Of a stretch of 64,000 nucleotides of DNA, positions 28,895 to 37,677 are shown in pieces. A model generated the notes under the pieces. It was not told the DNA's origin. It ran no database searches and was given only the letters and a program-made list of their open reading frames with translations. The stretch's first letter is position 1. Every line of letters starts with the position of its first letter. The stretch comes from a virus. A program made the position numbers and the translations under genes. The stretch spans positions 35,939 to 99,938 of the IMG/VR virus record IMGVR_UViG_3300021519_000006, one strand, 5' to 3'.

Positions 28895-30406
28895 CTATTC
28901 GAGTTGCTCAGAGATTATTCTAGTCGTTTCCTCTTCAGAAATACCTCCGTTTGGAAGTTCTCTTAAAGTATTGGCCCTATCTCCGAACAGCGCTGACATT
29001 ACACCACCCGAGGTTTGACGTTCTACCGTCATTCTTACGAACTCTTTATTCTCTTCAAGTTCTTTGACATTCTTTACCAATTTAAAGAGTCTATCAATTT
29101 CTTGACCTGTATTTGGATCAGGGTAACCACCGTTTAGTTCTTCCGCAAATCGTGCAAAAGCTACTCTAGCGCCTTGCATTTCGATGATTGCGTTCAATAA
29201 ACCCTTAAGTTGTTCTTTAGTTTTTACCTCAACTGGCAAATTAAACGCACATGTGTTAGAGGGTTTGAAGGCTGGGCAATTCGCTGCAACGAAGCAAGTA
29301 TCGCATTGACGTAATGACGTTGAGTTACTTTGCATGATTGAGACGTCTTTAACAACGTCTCTACCGGACTCATCTTTGTCCACAACTGTCTTAGTGGATA
29401 TTGAAAAAACTGGCAAATTGAGCATCTCTGAAGGGTCTCTAACCGTAACTTTTGCTGGTTCCAGGCCAGATTCTTTCCGCACCTCAACCTCTCTGTTATC
29501 AGGATCTACACCTAGCGTTTCCGCGTCTCCGGGACTATCTATGTTCACACTCTTATCAGATAACTTCTCGTCATTAACGACAGTTAAATGACCGGGCTTC
29601 TTTTTATCCAAGTTTTTCTCCAGCTGCAAGTAGCTCCAAATAGCGAGGCGGGTTACCTCGGTACTATCATCATTCATAATCTTATCGAAGTCCAAGCCCG
29701 CTTTTTCTATAACAGATTTATAACGGGGACGAGCTTGGTCTTTTTGTTTCTTCTGGTATCGGACTAATCTAGTCCCATCCCATACAATTGTTTCTCCCCG
29801 CATCATTGGACTAAGCCAAGATAAAGTGCTAGCGGTAGCCAGGGGAACTTGACGAAGGTTATCGGGTTTGGCGCAACCTAGTCCGTGAAAGGTAGTACCA
29901 AATTGGCTCTGTAGAGCCCGTGTGCGCCCGGCTAGCGTAACGTCAGCCTCTATGGTCTCTCCTAGTATGGCTACGTTCTTCCATTGTTCAGCAAGCGCAA
30001 ATAGCCCTGTATGGCTTGAGTCCTGATGCCATACCGGCCAGTATTTATCCCCTAATTCAAAGCCAATGGTGCGGCGTTGTTCTGCGATCCAAGAGTTTCC
30101 TAGTGTTGCTGAGTCAAACTCCACAGCCGCCTCAATACGGTCATAGTTCATAGCAATAAAGTCATCGTAACCAGCCGCTAGATCCTCAAGCTCCCGAGTA
30201 CTTAAGATGGTGGAGGTGGCGGCGGTTCCTGCAGTAACGTAGATTTTTACGTCATCTGGGTACTTCTCTGATAATAGATAGTCTTTGGTTTTAGGCAGGC
30301 CGCGCTTAGTTAGCCCGGTGTAACTGACGCTAATGTTCTTGACTCCAGCATCAATAAGAAGTAATCTGTGGGACGGAACTTCCCCGCCCATAAATACGAT
30401 ACTCAT
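28895..30406 (-). CDS. TGT-superfamily protein, DpdA-like (7-deazaguanine insertion candidate)
   Basis: A 503-residue protein. The middle has FHGLGCAKPDNLRQVPLA followed by TLSWLSPMMRGE, close to the HGLG and D/ST-SWL-G patterns of tRNA-guanine transglycosylases and of DpdA, which swaps guanine in DNA for a 7-deazaguanine base. The N-terminus has LLLIDAGVKNISVSY. A Cys cluster (CDTCFVAANCP, later NTC) in the C-terminal third may bind zinc. If correct, the phage DNA is modified against restriction. No preQ0 synthesis genes are seen in this window. It overlaps the next gene by 4 bases. Confidence 0.55.
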   Translation of the reverse strand: MSIVFMGGEVPSHRLLLIDAGVKNISVSYTGLTKRGLPKTKDYLLSEKYPDDVKIYVTAGTAATSTILSTRELEDLAAGYDDFIAMNYDRIEAAVEFDSATLGNSWIAEQRRTIGFELGDKYWPVWHQDSSHTGLFALAEQWKNVAILGETIEADVTLAGRTRALQSQFGTTFHGLGCAKPDNLRQVPLATASTLSWLSPMMRGETIVWDGTRLVRYQKKQKDQARPRYKSVIEKAGLDFDKIMNDDSTEVTRLAIWSYLQLEKNLDKKKPGHLTVVNDEKLSDKSVNIDSPGDAETLGVDPDNREVEVRKESGLEPAKVTVRDPSEMLNLPVFSISTKTVVDKDESGRDVVKDVSIMQSNSTSLRQCDTCFVAANCPAFKPSNTCAFNLPVEVKTKEQLKGLLNAIIEMQGARVAFARFAEELNGGYPDPNTGQEIDRLFKLVKNVKELEENKEFVRMTVERQTSGGVMSALFGDRANTLRELPNGGISEEETTRIISEQLE

Positions 30407-30867
30407 TCAAAACGCTTTTCACTGCTACCCAGGTGGGCCTCTAGTAACGCTAGGCGTTGACGTTCAACTTCATCCGCCAATACATCCCAAGACCTAATTT
30501 CCCTAGAAGCTCTAATGAACTTAGGGTGGGCAAATAACAAAGTTGTAATTCCCATAGCAGCAGCTTCTGCGCAACGGTCAGCATCTACGTCTATAAATAA
30601 ATCTACTCTGCCGGCGGCCCTAGCTATAGCTAAATGCCTGGATCGCAAGTCTTGGCCTTCATAAAAGTATCTATCATCATAGATCTCTCCGTAACCAACA
30701 ATAAGGTTGGATCGAAGCCAATGATCAGTTTTTTGCCAGGACATGTCGGAGGTAATTACAACCCGGTAATGTTCGGCAAGGATGCGGTAGAGCTTTATAC
30801 CTTCTGGTATTGGGTCGCCAGTTTCAGTCTTAAGTACGCCTTCTAATGCAACGAGTGCTGTAGCCAT
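30403..30867 (-). CDS. HAD-like protein with altered nucleophile motif
   Basis: A 154-residue protein with the HAD layout: VALEGVL at the position of the catalytic DxDGT loop, VVITSD as motif II, and DLFIDVDADRCAEAAAMGITTLLF as the acidic motif IV and last strand. The first Asp is replaced (L-E-G), so phosphatase activity is doubtful. It sits between the DpdA-like gene and the thermonuclease. It may bind a nucleotide or protein instead. Confidence 0.45.
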   Translation of the reverse strand: MATALVALEGVLKTETGDPIPEGIKLYRILAEHYRVVITSDMSWQKTDHWLRSNLIVGYGEIYDDRYFYEGQDLRSRHLAIARAAGRVDLFIDVDADRCAEAAAMGITTLLFAHPKFIRASREIRSWDVLADEVERQRLALLEAHLGSSEKRFE

Positions 30868-30875
30868 TTTGTCCT

Positions 30876-31274
30876 CTAGTTATTTAATGCTCTTTTTGCC
30901 TTCAATACTTCAAAGTCTTTTTTCTTTGTCCCGCCGTCATAACCCCAAGCATACCCTTTGTCTACCATCTCTTGGTTTAAAGAGATGCCATCAACGGTTA
31001 AAGTCCCTAGTATACGGCCATATTTTTCAGAACTATCCGGTTTTTCCGTTTTAATTACAATATCTGTCTTTCCTTCAAGCCGATGCTTCAGGTACTCTTT
31101 AACTTCAAGCCCTAACTTCTTTTCTTCAAGGTTGGTAGTACGACTTTCTGGTGTATCTATACCGTTAAGACGGACTCTTTGAGAGTAACTTATGTCAAAC
31201 CCCAAATCAATCTCTACGTCAATAGTGTCACCATCTACTACCTTAGTAACTTTTTTTACCCTGTATTCATACAT
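30876..31274 (-). CDS. Staphylococcal-nuclease-like (thermonuclease) protein
   Basis: A 132-residue SNase domain: VVDGDTIDVEID (metal-binding Asp), RVRLNGIDTPES (R35, E43) and KYGRILG (R87) match the catalytic Arg-Glu-Arg set. No signal peptide is present, so it acts inside the cell, on DNA or RNA. The start is at 31274, as the ATG overlaps the upstream TAA. It could degrade host DNA for nucleotide reuse along with NrdJ. Confidence 0.85.
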   Translation of the reverse strand: MYEYRVKKVTKVVDGDTIDVEIDLGFDISYSQRVRLNGIDTPESRTTNLEEKKLGLEVKEYLKHRLEGKTDIVIKTEKPDSSEKYGRILGTLTVDGISLNQEMVDKGYAWGYDGGTKKKDFEVLKAKRALNN

Positions 31275-31438
31275 TAAATTGACCACCAAACGTGAGGGGC
31301 TTGATAAAACAAACCGTATTTTTCTTTATGTAAGCGCCTATCTTCATGCACGACTTTCCAATCAGTTTCATGCGTATCTTTTCCACATAAGGGGCAGATA
31401 CTGCTACCCATATATTTATAAACGTGCTCGCATAGCAT
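31274..31438 (-). CDS. 54-residue zinc-finger-like protein
   Basis: MLCEHVYKYMGSSICPLCGKDTHETDW..., with C-x-H and CPLC plus further His residues, so a single zinc site is likely. It is coupled to the nuclease by TAATG and begins directly after the stop of a Lys-rich peptide gene. Confidence 0.6.
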   Translation of the reverse strand: MLCEHVYKYMGSSICPLCGKDTHETDWKVVHEDRRLHKEKYGLFYQAPHVWWSI

Positions 31439-31439
31439 G

Positions 31440-31550
31440 TTATTTGTACTTTTTCTCTGCTTTTTCTTTTTTAGCAACACGCTTTTCCATTAAGGTTAGC
31501 TTTGCTTCTTTCTTTTTATTTGCATTACTTTTTTGTTCTTTATTGGCCAC
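31440..31550 (-). CDS. 36-residue lysine-rich peptide
   Basis: It starts at GTG 31550 with AGGAG 8 bases upstream: VANKEQKSNANKKKEAKLT... and ends AEKKYK. About 40% Lys, helical. It may bind nucleic acid. It overlaps the neighbouring gene by 11 bases. Confidence 0.5.
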   Translation of the reverse strand: MANKEQKSNANKKKEAKLTLMEKRVAKKEKAEKKYK

Positions 31551-32469
31551 GAAGTGTTCTCCTAATCAAGGTTGAGGCATCTGGAAGTTCTACGCCGTAC
31601 TTTTCTTTTTGTTCTTCAAGAGTAACTGCTTTTTTATGTTCTTTAATAGTTCTAAGAGCCTGAACTGCACCGGAACGTTTACCAGCTTGCCAGCGGTAAT
31701 TGTTGTAGTCGGAATACCCGGCGCCAACTTTGCTAAAAGCTATTTTACGTCCTGCGTGAATATCATCATAGAAAGCTGTAACTTGTTCTGTAGCTAGCTG
31801 TAGCTTTCGTTCTGCGTTAATCTTATGGGCTGGGTTTGTAGCTGAGCGTAACTCATTAAGCGCAGAGTTATAACGGTTTAAGAGTTCTTGCGAATTAGCG
31901 CGATCTCGTTCAGCCCGTTGTTCCCAAGCACGGCTATAAGGAGGCTGAGGATTTTGCTCTGGTTCTACTGTCCAGGAATCGTTGATCAAGTCATACGCTG
32001 CGTACGGGTTAATATCTCGAATGTCGGACTGTGGATTTACATAGAATGTAAGCTCATAACCTTCCCAATTACGGGTATTAGGAGTCAAATCAACACTAAA
32101 TCGTTCATTAAAAGTAGCAGCTATTTCTTGATCAGATAGGGCTACATACTCTGGATTAGCTCTGCGAAACGTTACGTAATCTATTCCTATTAAACAATCA
32201 AGATCACCTGGCTCTCTAGCTGCTTCCCATTGATAAGAGATGCCTGAACCAGCAAGCCAAACTTTAGTCCAAGTATTTGGACGAGAGTAGTTTACGGCTA
32301 AATGATCAAACAATAAAGATGTAATCCCAGAACGAACCCACGACTGTAAGTGATTGCCCTCAAATAGTCGTGGGTCTAGTTCTGCAGAAGGTGTACTGAA
32401 GTATGACGTAGAGCCCGGTGTTATTTCCGGCATCGGGGCATCTACGAAGTTCATACCCCTATTCTTCAT
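31540..32469 (-). CDS. Nucleotidyltransferase-fold protein
   Basis: A 309-residue protein. LAGSGISYQWE..REPGDLDCLIGID at about residues 73-97 fits the GS...DxD core of nucleotidyltransferases (two metal-binding Asp). A charged helical C-terminal half (QRAERDRANSQELLNRYNSAL) follows. The substrate is unknown: candidates are tRNA ends, proteins or small molecules. The start may be 32469 or the second Met at 32454. Confidence 0.55.
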   Translation of the reverse strand: MKNRGMNFVDAPMPEITPGSTSYFSTPSAELDPRLFEGNHLQSWVRSGITSLLFDHLAVNYSRPNTWTKVWLAGSGISYQWEAAREPGDLDCLIGIDYVTFRRANPEYVALSDQEIAATFNERFSVDLTPNTRNWEGYELTFYVNPQSDIRDINPYAAYDLINDSWTVEPEQNPQPPYSRAWEQRAERDRANSQELLNRYNSALNELRSATNPAHKINAERKLQLATEQVTAFYDDIHAGRKIAFSKVGAGYSDYNNYRWQAGKRSGAVQALRTIKEHKKAVTLEEQKEKYGVELPDASTLIRRTLRGQ

Positions 32470-32508
32470 CTTCTTCGTCGTTACGTCTCACCAAACAGGG
32501 AGAAGTAA

Positions 32509-32775
32509 CTATTCCTGTTCTTTTGTTACAGCTTCTTTAGGCTGGTTTGCTTGTGCTAAACGAATCATTGTGTATTCGGCTGCAGACTGCGCTTGGATAT
32601 CCATAAGAATTTCTGATGCGTAGCGGCGAACTTCAAGGAGAGTTGCTTCTCGCTCTAATTCAACGTTAAGGGCCTCAACGTTACGTTCGATATACACGTG
32701 GCCCTTGTCGTCAATTAACACGGCAAAACCTGTTGTTAATTTAGGTTCGTTTGGGGTTGTTGTTTCTTCTGACAT
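32509..32775 (-). CDS. Unknown 88-residue protein
   Basis: Short disordered start, a beta hairpin (GFAVLIDDKGHVYIE) and a long helix (LEREATLLEVRRYASEILMDIQAQSAAEY). AGGAG precedes the ATG. No known domain. Confidence 0.65.
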   Translation of the reverse strand: MSEETTTPNEPKLTTGFAVLIDDKGHVYIERNVEALNVELEREATLLEVRRYASEILMDIQAQSAAEYTMIRLAQANQPKEAVTKEQE

Positions 32776-32785
32776 GTTTCTCCTC

Positions 32786-33364
32786 TTAGTCGTATAAACC
32801 GGCAGCCTTGCGCTGCTGGGTTGCGTAGAATGTTTTTACTGGGCAAAAATCGCATAGGAATACTTTGGTTCCCGCAGATTTTTCTGCTGAAACTAAACCA
32901 ATTTCCTTACGCAATTCTGCAGTGTTTTTAGGTACTAAGCGTTTGTTCTTTGAGCGCCAATCCCCACAAGTTCCCTTAGGACGCAAATGATCTGAGTAGC
33001 ACTTCATTGCATCATCATAGAAGGTGGCTTTAGTTGTGTAATAGTCTGGGTCTAAATCAGAAAGTCCGCCACCGTATTTAGTGCGCATATTTTTAATAAT
33101 TTCTTCACGATTTTTTTTATTTTCCCAAGTTTTTACACCTACATCAGACAATTGACCATTGTGAGGGATTCCTGCGGATTCATGACGATCAATGCAAACT
33201 TGAAGAGTTACATCGTCATCTGGGTGCCCTTTAAAATCAGGAAGCTCTTCAATTGTTTTACAGTTGTAGCAGTACAGTAAACGAATGCGAGGACCAGTGT
33301 CCTTAATTTCTGTATAGCTGCCTTGATCGGCGGGTAGTCCGCCACCTAAAATAGGAATGTCCAT
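32786..33364 (-). CDS. Cys/His-rich unknown protein
   Basis: A 192-residue protein with CYNCKTIEEL, a later C..H (VCIDRHESAGIPH), CGDWRSKN and CDFCPVKTF, which suggests two zinc sites. GGAGG precedes the ATG. Cys pairs at both ends suggest a closed zinc-stabilised fold. The function is unknown. Confidence 0.6.
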   Translation of the reverse strand: MDIPILGGGLPADQGSYTEIKDTGPRIRLLYCYNCKTIEELPDFKGHPDDDVTLQVCIDRHESAGIPHNGQLSDVGVKTWENKKNREEIIKNMRTKYGGGLSDLDPDYYTTKATFYDDAMKCYSDHLRPKGTCGDWRSKNKRLVPKNTAELRKEIGLVSAEKSAGTKVFLCDFCPVKTFYATQQRKAAGLYD

Positions 33365-33402
33365 AGATCCTCCATGTGTTATGAAGGAATCCTAGCACAA
33401 GA

Positions 33403-34305
33403 TTATTCGGAGGTAGATCCTCGGTATTTTTTAGTTTCTCTTGCTGTACTGGAGCCGGTATCTTCCATAAGTCCAGCTGCTTCTCTAAATGCGGCATCAC
33501 GATCTCCAGCTGCACCGGATCCGCGGGTTTCCTCTACAGCGCTTACTATCTCGGTACGTGGGCGTGGGGCAACTATGCTCGTAATTCCCTGTTGTTTCTC
33601 ATAACTTCTAGCTCCGTGTATTAATGCAGTTTTTGCTTCAGGAACAGTTAAACCGCCGATGTGTATGGCGTGATGAAGATAAGCCTCAAAATTAGGGCCA
33701 GAGTTATTGCCGTTTTCTACTGCAAACGCCATAGCATTATGTGCAGCACGGATGTGGGCTCTAGGTGGAAGTGGAGCTGATTCAGATTCCGTGATAGATT
33801 CATCTTTATTTTTGCTTGCTCTACCTGGGCCGCGTGTTTCTTTTTTACGCTGACTCCAAGGGAAATCATTCCCTACGTGCTGGTGTACCCAGTCCTCTGT
33901 TCTAAATAAACCTTCATCTTGGTTATTAGCTCGCTCAACTTTATAAGCTTCATGGTCGTCAAGAGGTTCAGAATAAGTATTAGGATCAATCTTAGTTAAA
34001 TGATGCTTAGTATGCATGTCGCAAGTAGCTATAGGATCTGCACCTGCTGGTCGCAATACGTTAGTAGCTGGGCCGGAGTGGTGTAAGCCACCGTATTCGC
34101 AAGAAACTGCGCTTCCTTTAGTTCTATTTTTTGGGCTAGCTATTAAATCGCCTTTGTACTTAAAGGTACGACGATTAGCGCCTTCAGGCGTTAATCTATT
34201 AGTATCGGGGTCAATAACAGTAGCTTCAGGTGAAAATACCAAAGCTCTGGAAGTTTGTTCTAGGTGGGTACCTTCACCCGTATCTTCATTAGAACCTTTT
34301 GCCAT
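33403..34305 (-). CDS. Unknown 300-residue polar protein
   Basis: Polar and mostly disordered at both ends, with a central Cys/His segment (SCEYGGLHHSGPATN..CDMHTKHH) that may bind metal, and a helical stretch AHNAMAFAVENGNN..AYLHHAIHIGG. It lies in a run of small basic genes that resembles the 3.4-8.4 kb run near terL. A virion-linked role is plausible. Confidence 0.55.
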   Translation of the reverse strand: MAKGSNEDTGEGTHLEQTSRALVFSPEATVIDPDTNRLTPEGANRRTFKYKGDLIASPKNRTKGSAVSCEYGGLHHSGPATNVLRPAGADPIATCDMHTKHHLTKIDPNTYSEPLDDHEAYKVERANNQDEGLFRTEDWVHQHVGNDFPWSQRKKETRGPGRASKNKDESITESESAPLPPRAHIRAAHNAMAFAVENGNNSGPNFEAYLHHAIHIGGLTVPEAKTALIHGARSYEKQQGITSIVAPRPRTEIVSAVEETRGSGAAGDRDAAFREAAGLMEDTGSSTARETKKYRGSTSE

Positions 34306-34319
34306 GCGTAAATCCTAAC

Positions 34320-34601
34320 TTAGTAGTTAGCACCCATTTGATTGTTGCTGATGTCCGCAACTGGCATAGGTGAACGTGGCTTTGAGTTGGCTGTGGTTGA
34401 TCCCGGAGATACCTTTGATGGCGCTTCTTGATCAATAAAGTCATAGTTCCAATATGGGTGTAGTCCACGACGGTTAGCAAGAGTTAAATCTTCGCCAGTG
34501 CCTGGTGCAACAGTTGTATTAGGACGAACCTTACGGTATTTGCCGTCAGTTGCTCCTTCGTTCATAGAAGTGTTAAGTGAACGTGATTCGTTAGTTGCCA
34601 T
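34320..34601 (-). CDS. Unknown 93-residue polar protein
   Basis: MATNESRSLNTSMNEG..., rich in Ser, Asn, Pro and Gly, with one ordered-looking part (NRRGLHPYWNYDFIDQE). AGAGGA lies before the ATG at 34601. It overlaps the next gene by 11 bases. Confidence 0.55.
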   Translation of the reverse strand: MATNESRSLNTSMNEGATDGKYRKVRPNTTVAPGTGEDLTLANRRGLHPYWNYDFIDQEAPSKVSPGSTTANSKPRSPMPVADISNNQMGANY

Positions 34602-34803
34602 TGTTATCCTCTTTCTGATTGTAGAAATCATGACTTTTTCCAGGCTTTAAAATACGTTGTACTCCTGGAGTCTTAAGTCCGTGCTTATCAAATTCATCTG
34701 AGCCGGCAGGGTCAAAGCCCATTTGACCGCCAATAGCGCCCATGGCACGACTCCAAGTACGAACAGATTTACGATCGTTTTCACGACGACGAATAGGTTT
34801 CAT
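34591..34803 (-). CDS. Unknown 70-residue basic protein
   Basis: MKPIRRRENDRKSVRTWSRAMGAIGG..., basic first half and polar second half. The ATG overlaps the upstream stop (ATGA). A nucleic-acid-binding or virion role is possible, but no motif proves it. Confidence 0.55.
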   Translation of the reverse strand: MKPIRRRENDRKSVRTWSRAMGAIGGQMGFDPAGSDEFDKHGLKTPGVQRILKPGKSHDFYNQKEDNNGN

Positions 34804-34928
34804 TTCTTCACCGGTTTCTTAGGTTTAGCGGCTTCTTTTTCTTTTGCTACTTGGGCAGAAGTTTTGACCTTAACGGGTACGACCTTGTATTGGGCCGGCT
34901 TACCTTTATGATCTGTTAACTTTGCCAT
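34800..34928 (-). CDS. 42-residue Lys/Pro/Val-rich protein
   Basis: MAKLTDHKGKPAQYKVVPVKVK... ending in KPKKPVKK. Highly basic and probably disordered. It is coupled by ATGA to the downstream gene. Confidence 0.5.
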   Translation of the reverse strand: MAKLTDHKGKPAQYKVVPVKVKTSAQVAKEKEAAKPKKPVKK

Positions 34929-34949
34929 GAGGCCAGTATCCCCCTATTT

Positions 34950-35249
34950 TTATGACTTGTCTGCTTGTTTACGAACTCTAGGGCGAATAACCTTCTTCTT
35001 TTGTGCCTGGTATTTCTTAGAGTTTTGACGACGACTTATTGCCGCAGTAGATCCTGGGTTAAGACCGCTGGCTTGGCCCGAAGTCCAGTGTCCGCTAGAG
35101 CGTTTTTCCCAGCTCTCTACAGAAGCAAAGGTCTTGGTTTCGCCCTTTTGTTTAATAACCTTAGGTTCTGGTGCACCTGATTTTGTTTTTTTAGGGGCGT
35201 GGGACTTAGGGCGGGGAGCTTTGCCACCAGAGTTTGCTTTAGTCGCCAC
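34950..35249 (-). CDS. 99-residue very basic protein
   Basis: It starts at GTG 35249 (AAGGGA upstream). Lys/Arg/Ala/Pro-rich at both ends, with ESWEKRSSGHWTSGQASG in the middle. Histone-like charge suggests DNA binding, perhaps inside the capsid. Confidence 0.55.
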   Translation of the reverse strand: MATKANSGGKAPRPKSHAPKKTKSGAPEPKVIKQKGETKTFASVESWEKRSSGHWTSGQASGLNPGSTAAISRRQNSKKYQAQKKKVIRPRVRKQADKS

Positions 35250-35409
35250 TCATTCGTCCCTTCATATGCTTGCCGTACAAATCGTTACGACAAGTAGGGC
35301 ACATCTTTCCGTCAGTGTACATAGCCTCTAACGGAGTCATAAACATGCCGCACTTAGGGCAGACCACACTACCGTCATAGATAGTTTCTGTGGTGATCTC
35401 TTCTTCCAT
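35239..35409 (-). CDS. 56-residue zinc-ribbon protein
   Basis: MEEEITTETIYDGSVVCPKCGMFM..., with CPKC and CPTC separated by about 20 residues, a complete zinc ribbon. Its stop overlaps the next start by 11 bases, and its ATG overlaps the stop of the thioredoxin-like gene. Confidence 0.65.
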   Translation of the reverse strand: MEEEITTETIYDGSVVCPKCGMFMTPLEAMYTDGKMCPTCRNDLYGKHMKGRMSGD

Positions 35410-35657
35410 TAGAATAAACTCGCTAGCTGTTCTTCTGAGTGAACGCCGTCAACGCGTTTGGGTTCCCCATTGCCATTAAAAACAATAAAAGTAGGAAAAC
35501 CATTAATATTGTTTTGTGCAATCGCATCTGCATTTTCAGACTCTAAAATCTTTATTACTGAAAGTTTTGGGTTATTTTCAATAAATTTGTCTAAAATTGG
35601 GTTTTGTTGCTGGCAAAAAGAACACCAGTCAGCATAGAAATACCAAAGCTCTTTCAT
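35409..35657 (-). CDS. Thioredoxin-like protein
   Basis: An 82-residue mini-thioredoxin: LWYFYADWCSFCQQQ has the CxxC redox site (CSFC), and GFPTFIVFN contains the cis-Pro loop. It may serve as electron donor for the B12-dependent reductase at 26.8 kb or for disulfide control. The start is 35657, by TAATG overlap. Confidence 0.75.
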   Translation of the reverse strand: MKELWYFYADWCSFCQQQNPILDKFIENNPKLSVIKILESENADAIAQNNINGFPTFIVFNGNGEPKRVDGVHSEEQLASLF

Positions 35658-36010
35658 TACCAAATGCCTTCCGTCATGTTTCGTGAGGTTCCTTGCATAG
35701 ATGTGGGTGAACCGGAGAAGTCTGTGCGCTCAGGCTCAAACTCTTCGTTAACGTTCATAACATCCATTATACCTAACTGACGGGTTCTATATCCAAATCG
35801 GGGTGGGAACAACTGGATCTGGGGCAAAGGTGGTCGAACAATGTCTTGGATCATATCTTTGGGCAAAGTTACAGAACGAATAGCTCTAGTTAAAAGGGCT
35901 TCGGTTGTGCTAGCAAATGGGCCCATATAGTCGTAACGGATCTTAGGACCGTTATCGACAATATCACGGGGTTTACTATGGTCATAAACACTATCTTGTG
36001 ATTCAGCCAT
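35657..36010 (-). CDS. Unknown 117-residue protein
   Basis: MAESQDSVYDHSKPRDIVDNG..., with a helix-rich middle (STTEALLTRAIRSV) and an aromatic/Pro segment (PQIQLFPPRFGYRTRQ). No known domain. It is coupled to the thioredoxin-like gene. Confidence 0.55.
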   Translation of the reverse strand: MAESQDSVYDHSKPRDIVDNGPKIRYDYMGPFASTTEALLTRAIRSVTLPKDMIQDIVRPPLPQIQLFPPRFGYRTRQLGIMDVMNVNEEFEPERTDFSGSPTSMQGTSRNMTEGIW

Positions 36011-36013
36011 GGT

Positions 36014-36838
36014 TTATTCCTCTGTGTAGGGATAACGTGTAGCTAAGTGCGTGCCACCAGCTCTTTTAATAGATTCTGCAATATTTTGATGCGCAAATTG
36101 AACTTTCTTGCGTCTCCCACTGGTCATAATAAATTCTGAATGCACGCGGCCTTTTGGCAAATGCCAAGTACTATTAATAAACGTACGGTTATCTTTAAGA
36201 GTAGGTACGGTTTCTCCGGCAGCCTTGCGCTCTTCAATTCTTTTTTGATGTCCAGCAAGCCGTGTTGAGTACTCTTGATGAAGAGCTGCGTCTTTGTCAG
36301 ACATGTGTTTACGAGAAGCAAGGTGTGCTACAACATCAGCTAGCTTGTAATACGTGCGGCTGTTTCCTACGTCTTCTCGTGTACCGCCATACTTATTCTC
36401 TACGGTCTTAGTTGCTAATGCTTTTTTACGTTTACCTGGCGTAGGCGCTCCAGCAGCGTTACTTGTTATGGTTATGTATTGTGGAATTGGGCTATAGCTC
36501 GCTTTACGAGCATCTGTTTTACCTGTAATACCTAAAGCATGTTTTAAAGAAGTACCTTCTGGTCCTTCATTGGTTAAGAAAGGAATTCCGTCTTCATCAA
36601 CAGGTGTTGGAGATTTTTCAGAGGCTCTACGCTCTGGCTTCATTGACATATTTGCACGAGTAATTTGCATTTCATCGTCAGCAGTAGATAGGTTACTTGC
36701 AGCCCGGGGTGCTACAGCAGCTGTATTTAGTATCTCGCCTTTAGGTGCGCTAGCGGGAGCGAAGTTTTCAGAACGGCTACCGCTAAAAGGAATATCAATT
36801 ACCCCAGACTTAGGTACATTTGGTTTTTCAGTAGCCAT
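36014..36838 (-). CDS. Unknown 274-residue basic protein
   Basis: The first 150 residues are disordered. The last 120 residues look folded (YYKLADVVAHLASRKHMSDKDAALHQEYSTRL, then NSTWHLPKGRVHSEFIMTSGRRKKVQF). I place the start at 36838, where the ATG overlaps the upstream TAA. The C-terminal part may be a small DNA-binding or scaffold domain. No family is recognised. Confidence 0.55.
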   Translation of the reverse strand: MATEKPNVPKSGVIDIPFSGSRSENFAPASAPKGEILNTAAVAPRAASNLSTADDEMQITRANMSMKPERRASEKSPTPVDEDGIPFLTNEGPEGTSLKHALGITGKTDARKASYSPIPQYITITSNAAGAPTPGKRKKALATKTVENKYGGTREDVGNSRTYYKLADVVAHLASRKHMSDKDAALHQEYSTRLAGHQKRIEERKAAGETVPTLKDNRTFINSTWHLPKGRVHSEFIMTSGRRKKVQFAHQNIAESIKRAGGTHLATRYPYTEE

Positions 36839-37380
36839 TAATTCCACCGTGGTTTTAAATGCGTAAACTGCTGTGCAATTCGGGGATTAAATTCTGCAGG
36901 TACGTTTGCGGAAATATTTGCTTTACCATCATTAACTAGGTGAGGAGCTGGGGCCAAATCAAACTTAGGACTATTACGAATTACGTTCATAGTTAGTCCT
37001 CCGTCAATGTCGTCTTCTTTTACTCGCACCTTAAGTCTACGATCTGGTTTAAAATTTTCTGGCCACATGTAATCGCCTGGATCAATACGCTCGCCTTTGT
37101 GTACGCCGCGTTGGTAGCCACGTTGAGTTTGACGTGCTTTTAAAGAATCAAGAACTGTGTCTGATGCGGCATAAGGTTTTCCTTTATCATCACGACGTGA
37201 ACGAATTGTTCCTAGGTAACCATCTGGATACTCAGCGGAAGGGGTTCGCCCTACACCAAGGCGCAAAAAATCCATAGAGCTGCGAGGTACGATAGGAGTT
37301 CCGCCGCCACCGGTAGTGGTGTAGGCGCCTATGTACCCGCTAGCTCCTAGGTATTGCCAATTTTGGTGTGATTGAGGCAT
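36838..37380 (-). CDS. Unknown 180-residue protein, possibly structural
   Basis: It begins MPQSHQNWQYLGASGYIGAY, similar to the N-terminus of the protein at 7.7-8.4 kb (MPGVQNWNIPQA). The rest is Gly/Asp/Arg-rich. The pair of similar N-termini in two separate basic-protein runs suggests that both attach to the same virion component. Confidence 0.55.
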   Translation of the reverse strand: MPQSHQNWQYLGASGYIGAYTTTGGGGTPIVPRSSMDFLRLGVGRTPSAEYPDGYLGTIRSRRDDKGKPYAASDTVLDSLKARQTQRGYQRGVHKGERIDPGDYMWPENFKPDRRLKVRVKEDDIDGGLTMNVIRNSPKFDLAPAPHLVNDGKANISANVPAEFNPRIAQQFTHLKPRWN

Positions 37381-37389
37381 GCCTAAATT

Positions 37390-37674
37390 TTACTTCTTTT
37401 TCTTGGCTGTGGCTTTCTTAGCTGCCTTATTATTTGAGTCATTTAGGATGGCATCTAGCTGCTTAGTGATCTCTGGAAGGGCTAGATTTACAAGGCCAAA
37501 TGCTGGGTCCTTTGGATTTAAAGCACGAAGTACTACAGGAAGGACTGCGGCAGCTCCTGCTGCGGCTAGACCTTTAAGGTCATGATTTCCTGTGCTCCAT
37601 ACTGCAAGAGCTGCTGCTAGGAATGAGCGGCCGTATGATGAAAGTGCTGCTGTTAATTTTGGATCGATTTTCAT
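37390..37674 (-). CDS. Holin-like membrane protein
   Basis: A 94-residue protein. YGRSFLAAALAVWSTG and LAAAGAAAVLPVVLRAL are two short membrane segments joined by a polar turn, with a strongly basic C-terminal tail (KKATAKKKK). This is the layout of small actinobacteriophage holins. AAGGAG precedes the ATG. It is paired with a second membrane protein upstream. Confidence 0.6.
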   Translation of the reverse strand: MKIDPKLTAALSSYGRSFLAAALAVWSTGNHDLKGLAAAGAAAVLPVVLRALNPKDPAFGLVNLALPEITKQLDAILNDSNNKAAKKATAKKKK

Positions 37675-37677
37675 TTA

